DNA from: Pseudomonadota bacterium
GTDB taxonomy: Bacteria > Pseudomonadota > Gammaproteobacteria > Burkholderiales > JAKAFK01
Direction of reading: 5' to 3'
NCBI GenBank assembly: GCA_021817985.1
Contig: JAKAFK010000041.1
Span: 1-34,701, forward strand
DNA: 34,701 bases
Within the stretch, counting starts at the first letter, position 1, and every line of letters starts with the position of its first letter. Positions 16,532-22,971 of the stretch are shown here, one piece after another. The translations under genes and the position numbers were made by a program. The notes beneath the pieces are model-generated. The model did not search any database. It was not told the origin of the DNA and was given only the letters and a program-made list of their open reading frames with translations.

Positions 16532-17896
16532 TTAGCGTTCCATGCCGCGGGAACTGTTCCGAGATTGCCGCCACCGCGGGCGCTCCGGTTTTGCCTTTTC
16601 CGGCCGCTCGGCCGCGCTGACGCTCGGCTCGGCCAGATTTTCCGCCTCCACGACCGCCTGGGCGTCGCTGCGCGTCATCCCTTGGTCTTCGTACGCCTGG
16701 GTTCGCTGTTCATCGGTTTTCATCGTCGGCTGGGGAGAGACTTCCTTCGCCTGCGACGCGTGCTCGAGCACTAGAACGCGCTCCTTCTCGATCACGTAGT
16801 CCACCGCCTTGCCCGCCTCGGCCGCGGCGCGGAAAATCTCGTTCTTATCTTCCTTCAGCACCTTGGCCCAGGACTGGACGTAGGCTTTGTGCTGCGCTTC
16901 GTCGTGCGGGATGCCGGTCTGCGCCGCCATGAAGGTGCTGAACAGCTCAGCGCGCAACTCTTCCTTGGCATAGCCCTCGGAGCCGAAGCGGTGTCCACCG
17001 GTGATGCCTTCACGGTTCAGGCGTTGCTGAGCCCCCGTCGCATGCCCGATTTCGTGCAGCGCGGTGCCGTAGTAGCCCTCCGGAGACGTGAAGCTTTCGC
17101 GCGGGGGCAACGAGACTTCGTCGCGCTTGGGGGAATAAAAGGCGTGTCTCGGATGTTCGGCGAACTTCAGGCCGTCCGCGCGCATCGCCTGCATGATCTG
17201 CTCAGCCCTGTCGTGGGGCGGTATCTTGCTGTCCAGCGTGGGTAGGGGGTCGATCTTCAGGCCTGCGCATTGCTCGACATTGAACACCGTGTAGACCCGC
17301 CCCACGACAGAATCGAGCTGACTGTGGGCTGTCCCCCAGTCAAGTTCCCGGCCCTTGTGACGCACCGTCACCTCGTTCAGTTTGACGGGCCGGATGCTTT
17401 TCTCGCCCGGCGGCGGTTCGCAAAGCACCCTGCCATTACCCTCGCCGACGACCTTGACCGGGATGTTATGGACCGTGATCTCGACGTCACGGCGTTCCCA
17501 GAATGGCTGGTCCTTCCACAGCTCGATGGGTATCCCCTTCTCTCCCTTGTTGACGCGGCCCCCCAGGGCATTGATCTGTTTGACCGTGCCAAACCGCGGG
17601 TCGGAGTGGCCACGCTCCATCTGCGCGAGCATCAACATCAGGCGGTTTCCGCCGCCATACTCTCTGCCCGATTCCATGTTGCGCGGCATGCCGTGATCCA
17701 GCGTCCTCCAGGGCTTATCCCAGGGGATCCGGCCCTGATCCAACGCCGCGACGAATCGGTCGGTGATCTCCTGTCGCAGGTCGCGTTGTTTTTTTTCGGC
17801 GGGGAGCGACGGTGCCTGCTCGCTCGGCCCGCCATCCTGTGCTTTGTTTGCGCCGCCACCTGCGGCGCCAGTGTGTTGTTCCAGATTATCGGCCAT
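16532..17896 (-). CDS. ardC: ArdC-like anti-restriction protein (ssDNA-binding domain plus zincin)
   Basis: A 454-aa protein with the ArdC N-terminal domain (ITDRFVAALDQGRIPWDKPW, about 44-63) and a C-terminal zincin metalloprotease domain with HEIGH (281-285) and a downstream EELRAELFS glutamate. ArdC proteins enter or act in recipients to shield incoming single-stranded DNA from restriction. The start is ATG 17896, with GGAGG nine bases before; the longer frame to 18151 covers a separate small gene. The Pro/Glu/Arg-rich tail beyond about 410 is disordered-looking. Sits between the primase-like gene and traG. Confidence 0.9.
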   Translation of the reverse strand: MADNLEQHTGAAGGGANKAQDGGPSEQAPSLPAEKKQRDLRQEITDRFVAALDQGRIPWDKPWRTLDHGMPRNMESGREYGGGNRLMLMLAQMERGHSDPRFGTVKQINALGGRVNKGEKGIPIELWKDQPFWERRDVEITVHNIPVKVVGEGNGRVLCEPPPGEKSIRPVKLNEVTVRHKGRELDWGTAHSQLDSVVGRVYTVFNVEQCAGLKIDPLPTLDSKIPPHDRAEQIMQAMRADGLKFAEHPRHAFYSPKRDEVSLPPRESFTSPEGYYGTALHEIGHATGAQQRLNREGITGGHRFGSEGYAKEELRAELFSTFMAAQTGIPHDEAQHKAYVQSWAKVLKEDKNEIFRAAAEAGKAVDYVIEKERVLVLEHASQAKEVSPQPTMKTDEQRTQAYEDQGMTRSDAQAVVEAENLAEPSVSAAERPEKAKPERPRWRQSRNSSRGMER

Positions 17897-18029
17897 CACA
17901 TTGGGCCTCCGTTTCGAGTTCATCGAAGATGGCGCCGAACACGCGCTCCGCTTCGGCGCGGTTGGCGGCCTGGATTTCGACGAAGTCGGCGGACTCCAGG
18001 ACTTCGCGGATCTGCGGTTCTTTTTGCAT
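17886..18029 (-). CDS. 47-aa acidic protein upstream of ardC
   Basis: Not recognised. Read leftward from ATG 18029 it begins MQKEPQIREVLESADFV and ends at a TAA inside the first codons of ardC (11-base overlap). AGGAG stands 7 bases before the ATG, and the gene begins 15 bases after the primase-like gene's stop, so it fits the operon exactly. The product is acidic and probably all helical (Glu/Ala-rich), with one Cys near the end. It may simply provide coupled translation of ardC, or be a small partner of it. Confidence 0.6.
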   Translation of the reverse strand: MQKEPQIREVLESADFVEIQAANRAEAERVFGAIFDELETEAQCDGR

Positions 18030-18044
18030 CGTAATTCTCCTGTT

Positions 18045-19601
18045 CTACATGCCTTGCCCCACGCCCCGTGAACGAGGACGATTACGGCTCGGCAGGGCCG
18101 GTTCAGTTGCTTCGATCTGCCGCTCCTCGACTTCCTGTTGAGGGTCGGCATGGTCTACTTGGCGGTCTTCGGCGCGCGGCTGTGCTTCGGTCGCACCACG
18201 CGCAATGGCGACCTCCTGCTGGCGTTCTGTGGTCTGTTGCTCGAGGCCTTTCTGGCGCTCCCGCTTTTCCAGCTCCTCATCGATGTTCCGGGTGCGAAGC
18301 TGCTGCTGCAGCAACTCGCGCTCTTCGTCGGACCGCGATTTCAACCGGTCGTAGGCCTGCTGCCCAAGCTCGGTCAACCGGGCCTGCTCGTCGACGAGAA
18401 CAGGTCGGGCCGGATCGTCGAGCAGCGCGCGTTGCTCAGATGTCAGGGGCTGCCCCTTACCCGCCGCTACGAGGGCATCCCAACCTGGCGCCGGGAGGTG
18501 CGACAGGATGGACTCAGCCGCCAGAAGCTCGGGATCGACCGCCGGATTCCTTGCGGCGCCGCGATCGCGTTGCGCTGGGGGCAGGCCCGGCGCCGGCGCT
18601 TTGGCGATGCCGCCCAGCGGCGCCGTCGGGCCGCGCGCACTGGTTGGATCCGCTTCCTCGGAGTGCAAGGCCGTCAACCGACCATGCTCCCAGGCCCCGT
18701 GGAGATCCTCGTTCTGGATCTTCAGACCCATGCGGCCCGCAACTTCCGCTGCGCGCTGCTGGAACTCACGGCTGCCGGTCAACACCAGCCCCTTGTCCAT
18801 GTCGTACTTCTGCTCAGCCAGGCGCAACGCCGCTTCAATCTCGCGGTCGTCCATCTTGTAGAGATCGACACGCTCGCCGCGGTCGGACATCACTCGTTCG
18901 CCATCACGGGAGTAGTGGATAGCCTTGCCGGCGGCACCATCCTCGAGCTCATGCGTGAGCCCTTCCAGCACGGCAGGCTCCACCGGGGCGACCCGCTTGC
19001 CCTTGATTGCATCCGGGATCTGGGCGCGCGACCGCTCGGCTTCGAGCATTCGCGCCGCCACGGGGTCGGTCCTGGCGCGATCCTCAAGGAAGTTTTGGTA
19101 GCTGGGCACGTCTGGAAGCTCGGACTGCAGGGTCTTGCGCTCCGACATCTGACGCTTCTGCATCGCTTCGACGGCCTTGGCCACGTCGATCGCGATGAGG
19201 GATCGCCGGTGTTCTTCCGCCATGCCACTGTACTCGCCCATCTTGTCGGCGCGCAGTTGGTCCAGCGAATCAAACAGCACCTCGCGCTGCTCACGCTGCT
19301 TGGCTGCGAGGTCGTCCTGGGCCTTGGCCCGCTGCGAGCGCACCGGGCCTGCCAGGGTGGCGTATTCGCGCAGAAGGCGCTCCTCCGGGGTTTCCGCCCG
19401 TGCTTGACCATCAGAGCGCTCATTCCGTTCTTGGGCGGCGCTCTGTCCCTCGACCGGCTGCGACTCTACCTCTGCGGCGGCCTGGTTGAGCGCATCGAAT
19501 TCGCCCGCCACCGGCGTTGCGGCGGTCGACTTAGTCAAGTCGTTGTCCGCCTTGGTGGCTTCTTTCCTCTGCGTATCGTTGTCTAGGGTTTTGTCATTCA
19601 T
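18045..19601 (-). other. Probable nested in-frame product of the primase-like gene (internal start)
   Basis: Within the long frame, codon 643 is ATG (19601) preceded by a strong AGGAG (19612-19608) at 6-base spacing. The protein that would result (518 aa, starting MNDKTLDNDTQRKEATK) is exactly the coiled-coil plus LPD7-like part, without the Toprim domain. RP4 traC also yields two proteins from in-frame starts. The alternative is that two ancestral genes fused and the old ribosome site is a relic. Confidence 0.55.
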
Positions 19602-21527
19602 GGCTTGCTCCTGGTATGAGGTTGTCTTGCGGGGAGTGGCGGGTTGGTGTAAATTCCTTTCAACCATTCCTGGGTCAGGGTCGAAGATCGCCGGGCTCTG
19701 CTCCGGAGACGCGACAGGCCCGTCGCGCCATAGGAGTGGTTCATTGCTTGGTTCGAGCGATGTGGCAAGGCTCATGCCGTTGCCGATAGGGCCAATGATG
19801 ACCGTGTGCTGTTGGATCTCGTCCTGGTGAAGATCCAAGGCGACGGACAGCGCCTGCTGAAGTAGAATCGAAACGCGCCCCGCATGGGGGGTTGAAGTCG
19901 GGTTAAGTCCATCGGAGTTGATCGCCGCGTTGACCCGGATCCTTGCGGGGTGTTTTTCTTCAGGCGAATTCTTGAAAAAATCCTTGACTCCCTGCACCCA
20001 CTGATCGATACTTTCCATACGGCTTGTGTGTGGGGCCCGCGCACTGCTTTCAGCATCGTTTGCCCACTCAACCCCGGTTTCCGGGACATTCCTCACAAGC
20101 CGCTCCACACTTGCGCTCTCGACGGAATAAATCGTATTTGGCGTTTCCCCCTGCGCCCATTCCTTTACCGTTAACTTGATTTTCACAACGTCAATACCGG
20201 TACGCATCGGGGCATAAAACCGCTGAATGCTTTTGATTTCCGGATCCTTATCCCGATCTTGATAAACGCCCTCCCGAACGCCCCGCTCAAAAAGATGGTC
20301 TAGATTCGCAACCGCCATGCAATGATCTGCCGGACTTGTTGACTTGTTTACCGCACTGCGACTCAACATCTTGTCCAGGCTGTTTCGGCTTACCATCGCG
20401 ACAAGCCCGGTATCCTGGTTGACCAGCTTCTTTCCTTTGAACTCATCAGCCGCATTGCGCGCTTCCGCGAAGTTGCGCGCCTGACGCTTTACACTTGCCG
20501 CATCAATTCCTCGCCGCAGACCCAGTAACTTTTCTGAATTACCTACCCGAACACGCAATCCGTCGGCGTGCGTTGCGTCTGCTATCGTCTTGGCGACTTC
20601 ATGCGAGCCAACATCCCTTAACTGATCGCGGGCGTCATAACCCGACGGCGTGTCACCCGTTGCCTTTACCGGCAGGGCAATGCGCGTTCGTTCACCCAGA
20701 ATTCCGGCAGCTTCGGCCGCATATCTTTGCCCTTTGTAGCTGGCCTTTTCGCCATCATTGTCCGCGTAGATCACCACGTCTCCCTGCAGGTGGCTGCGCA
20801 GAATTCGCGCGACGTCCGGCAAATTCTGTGCCGACATGGCTGCGACGACCGGCAGACCAGTGGCACGATGGATGGCCAGCGCCGTGCCGATGCCTTCGCA
20901 CATCGCCACTTGCTTTGCGGTTTTGGCTGCATCAAACGCCCTGAGCGGCGCTTCCTCATCCGACCCTGTGATCGGAATCACTGAAAACGCGCCTTTGGTT
21001 GGCGTGCCAGGCACAAACCGTTTGGCCGTCGAGTGTCCTGGTTCGCCCCAGTCGATGCGCTGCATGCCAACCCATGCGGCATCGCCATCAAGGCCCACCG
21101 TCATCAGGGGCACACAAAGCCGTCCGCCCGCCTGACGCAGGCCGAAGGCAGGGATGTCGGGATCTTTTAGGTACGGGAATTCATTCCCGTCGCGGGCACG
21201 GTTCCACAGCGCCACGGATTCCGCGATGGCATTGTGCTGCCGCGCCGCCTGTTCCGCGCGCCATGCCTGGCGCGCCGCTTCGATCTTCGCGAGCTCTTCC
21301 GGCGTAGCGTCGCGCGCATGCTCCGGCCGGTAATACACCGGCTTGCCAGTGCCCTTGAAGTTGATCACCCAGCCGCTGCCGTTCTCTCGCAGCAGATAGC
21401 TTGCGTCTCCCTTGCCAGACGCGGATTCTCCTACGTCGGCCCGGTGTATCCGGCCATCGGCAACCAGTTTCGCCGGGTTGATCGCGACACCCTGCAGCCG
21501 GGCGAATTCAATGAATCTCCCCGTCAT
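18045..21527 (-). CDS. Toprim primase-like polyvalent protein with LPD-type modules
   Basis: A 1160-aa multidomain protein starting at ATG 21527 (ATGA overlap with trbB). The N-terminal part (about 1-190) resembles the domain preceding Toprim in mobile-element primases. A Toprim domain follows with MCEGIGTALAIH (E211) and VIYADNDGE (D256, D258). Residues about 364-480 resemble the LPD3/PBECR-type modules of polyvalent proteins (KLVNQDTG, AVANLDHLFE, IKSIQRFYAPM). After a linker, 645-1160 holds coiled coil and an LPD7-like domain (ALRLAEQKYDMDKGLVLTGS). RP4 TraC is the functional analogue: a primase sent to the recipient. The 364-480 region is visibly AT-richer. Confidence 0.85.
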   Translation of the reverse strand: MTGRFIEFARLQGVAINPAKLVADGRIHRADVGESASGKGDASYLLRENGSGWVINFKGTGKPVYYRPEHARDATPEELAKIEAARQAWRAEQAARQHNAIAESVALWNRARDGNEFPYLKDPDIPAFGLRQAGGRLCVPLMTVGLDGDAAWVGMQRIDWGEPGHSTAKRFVPGTPTKGAFSVIPITGSDEEAPLRAFDAAKTAKQVAMCEGIGTALAIHRATGLPVVAAMSAQNLPDVARILRSHLQGDVVIYADNDGEKASYKGQRYAAEAAGILGERTRIALPVKATGDTPSGYDARDQLRDVGSHEVAKTIADATHADGLRVRVGNSEKLLGLRRGIDAASVKRQARNFAEARNAADEFKGKKLVNQDTGLVAMVSRNSLDKMLSRSAVNKSTSPADHCMAVANLDHLFERGVREGVYQDRDKDPEIKSIQRFYAPMRTGIDVVKIKLTVKEWAQGETPNTIYSVESASVERLVRNVPETGVEWANDAESSARAPHTSRMESIDQWVQGVKDFFKNSPEEKHPARIRVNAAINSDGLNPTSTPHAGRVSILLQQALSVALDLHQDEIQQHTVIIGPIGNGMSLATSLEPSNEPLLWRDGPVASPEQSPAIFDPDPGMVERNLHQPATPRKTTSYQEQAMNDKTLDNDTQRKEATKADNDLTKSTAATPVAGEFDALNQAAAEVESQPVEGQSAAQERNERSDGQARAETPEERLLREYATLAGPVRSQRAKAQDDLAAKQREQREVLFDSLDQLRADKMGEYSGMAEEHRRSLIAIDVAKAVEAMQKRQMSERKTLQSELPDVPSYQNFLEDRARTDPVAARMLEAERSRAQIPDAIKGKRVAPVEPAVLEGLTHELEDGAAGKAIHYSRDGERVMSDRGERVDLYKMDDREIEAALRLAEQKYDMDKGLVLTGSREFQQRAAEVAGRMGLKIQNEDLHGAWEHGRLTALHSEEADPTSARGPTAPLGGIAKAPAPGLPPAQRDRGAARNPAVDPELLAAESILSHLPAPGWDALVAAGKGQPLTSEQRALLDDPARPVLVDEQARLTELGQQAYDRLKSRSDEERELLQQQLRTRNIDEELEKRERQKGLEQQTTERQQEVAIARGATEAQPRAEDRQVDHADPQQEVEERQIEATEPALPSRNRPRSRGVGQGM

Positions 21528-22474
21528 GCGCAGCGCTCGACATGGAATCCGCCACCGGCCGACCACCCGGAAACGGTCGCCACTTCTTCAATCCGGCGGC
21601 CAGTGGCGGTACGCTTGATCGCCACCACCACATTCACCGCCTCCGCAATCAACTCCGGATTCGGCGGCACGCCCGCTTCCTGGATCAGTTGCCCAACCCG
21701 GATCAGAGCCGCTCTGGCGTCATTCGCATGCACCGTGCCGACGCCGCCCGGGTGCCCGGTGTTCCATGCTTTGAGCAGCGCAAGTGCCGATCCGTCGCGC
21801 ACTTCGCCGACCACGATGCGATCGGGGCGCAACCGCAGCGTGGCGCGTAGCAGCCGGGTCATATCTGTGTTGTCGCTGGTACGCAGGAACACCGCGTTCT
21901 TGGCTTTCACCTGCAGTTCGCGCGTGTCTTCGATCACCACGATGCGATGCTCATCGTCGACCCTGGCCACGCACTCCAGAATGGCATTGGCCAGAGTGGT
22001 CTTGCCCGTGCCGGTGCCGCCGCACACCAGCACGTTCCGCCGCCCGGCAACAGCCGCCTCGATTGCCTGGCGCTGGTCTTCGGTCATGATGGCTTTCGCC
22101 ACGTAGTCCTCCAGAGTGAACACCAGGATCGCCTTCTTTCGCAGTGCGAAACTGGCACGCTCCACCAACGGCGGTATCAACGCCTCGAACCGGCTCCCAT
22201 CCAGCGGCAATTCACACTCAAGAATCGGATGCTCCGGCGTCACCACCGTATCCAGCATCGCGGCAACGGTGTTGACGATGGTCAGCGCGCGCACCGGATC
22301 AACAGTACCGCTGTATTCCATGCCTGCACCCAGTCGATCAACCCAGAGTGATCCGTCGGGATTGAGCATGAGCTCGATGACTTGAGGATCAGTCAGGTGA
22401 TCGAGAATCGCACTGCCCATGGCACGCCGTAGAGCCTCGCTCTGGCGGTCATAAACCTGCCGGGCGCCGGTCAT
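21524..22474 (-). CDS. trbB: T4SS ATPase VirB11/TrbB
   Basis: A 316-aa hexameric secretion ATPase of the VirB11/TrbB family that acts with VirB4 and the coupling protein at the base of the channel. Marks are MLNPDGSLWVDRLG near residue 37, Walker A VCGGTGTGKTTLANAI (about 150-165), the Asp box IVVIEDTRELQ, and the Walker B/His region LRPDRIVVGEVRDGSALALLKAWNTGHPGG split across two segments, followed by GTVHANDA. It has ATGA overlaps with both neighbours, so the block from the small 89-aa gene through the primase is translationally chained. Confidence 0.95.
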   Translation of the reverse strand: MTGARQVYDRQSEALRRAMGSAILDHLTDPQVIELMLNPDGSLWVDRLGAGMEYSGTVDPVRALTIVNTVAAMLDTVVTPEHPILECELPLDGSRFEALIPPLVERASFALRKKAILVFTLEDYVAKAIMTEDQRQAIEAAVAGRRNVLVCGGTGTGKTTLANAILECVARVDDEHRIVVIEDTRELQVKAKNAVFLRTSDNTDMTRLLRATLRLRPDRIVVGEVRDGSALALLKAWNTGHPGGVGTVHANDARAALIRVGQLIQEAGVPPNPELIAEAVNVVVAIKRTATGRRIEEVATVSGWSAGGGFHVERCA

Positions 22475-22740
22475 TGGCCACCGGCCTCGCCCGCAGCGCC
22501 GGCGCGCTCGCCCTCCCCGCCGTCTTTGTCCGATGCGGTGACGTCGATCGGTTTGACGCCACGTCCCGCCATCTCGAACAGCTCATCTTGAGTGGCCAGG
22601 CGCGTGTTCGTCCTGGCTGCGTCCATCATTGATCGCACAAGCCCGGTCGCTGCGCCGCTTTGCGTATACGCGCGGACCAAGTGCTCCTTGTCGCCAAAGT
22701 TCACGATGTACAGTTTTGGTAGGACTTGCTTCGTTGCCAT
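22471..22740 (-). CDS. 89-aa conserved-looking transfer-region protein, unknown function
   Basis: Not firmly recognised. ATG 22740 with GGAGG five bases upstream opens the operon continuing into trbB (ATGA overlap). The first ~60 residues are compact alpha/beta (KLYIVNFGDKEHLVRAYTQS, then a helix ending SMMDAARTNTRLATQDELFE), and the tail is Gly/Glu/Asp-rich and disordered. Residues upstream of this ATG in the same frame come from the inverted-repeat leader and are not coding. As first gene behind a shared box it could be a regulator or relaxosome accessory. Confidence 0.75.
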   Translation of the reverse strand: MATKQVLPKLYIVNFGDKEHLVRAYTQSGAATGLVRSMMDAARTNTRLATQDELFEMAGRGVKPIDVTASDKDGGEGERAGAAGEAGGQ

Positions 22741-22774
22741 AGGACCTCCGAAATGGGGCATGGGCAAAGGCGCC

Positions 22775-22801
22775 CATATTCCCATTGCGCCGGCAGTTGC
22801 A
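22775..22801 (-). promoter_or_regulatory. Shared regulatory box upstream of the trbB operon
   Basis: Minus strand: TGCAAC (22801-22796), 9 bases, AAT, 3 bases, AATATG, then GG. Spacing matches the other four boxes. It lies 34 bases before the ATG at 22740 and forms the promoter-proximal end of a 140-bp segment duplicated in inverted orientation at 26019-26148. Confidence 0.6.
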
Positions 22802-22914
22802 GGAGGTGCGACAAGGGAACCGCGGAGAACCCCTGCGTTGCGCCGAGCGGCCATCGACCGCAGTCGATCGGGGTTGATCGGCGCTGGACGCTCTCGGGTG
22901 TCGGGCGGAGCCTG
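22775..22914 (-). repeat. Long inverted repeat, left copy (partner 26019-26148)
   Basis: Read on the minus strand from 22914 it starts CAGGCTCCGCCCGACACCCG and runs through GGTTCCCTTGTCGCACCTCC to the shared box. The right copy on the plus strand matches almost base for base apart from a 10-bp insertion in the left copy (near 22855-22875) and scattered substitutions. Together the copies bracket the relaxase, mobC and oriT. The copy lies in the 231-bp gap between the relaxase stop and the next gene and contains no ORF of its own. Confidence 0.85.
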
Positions 22915-22971
22915 CTTCGAAGACAGAAGCGCACCGCTGCCGATCAATCGTGATCGAAACCAATCCAACGC

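Noticed and set aside
17897-18151. N-terminal extension of ArdC to 18151
   Set aside because: Ser/Arg/Pro-rich shadow; a good ribosome site marks ATG 17896, and the 47-aa ORF occupies the space.
18138-19586. 482-aa plus-strand ORF across the primase-like gene
   Set aside because: Leu/Arg-rich shadow in high-GC sequence; the minus-strand frame has homologous domains in the relaxase.
22741-22968. N-terminal extension of the 89-aa protein
   Set aside because: This stretch is the long inverted-repeat leader and contains the shared box; GGAGG precedes ATG 22740.
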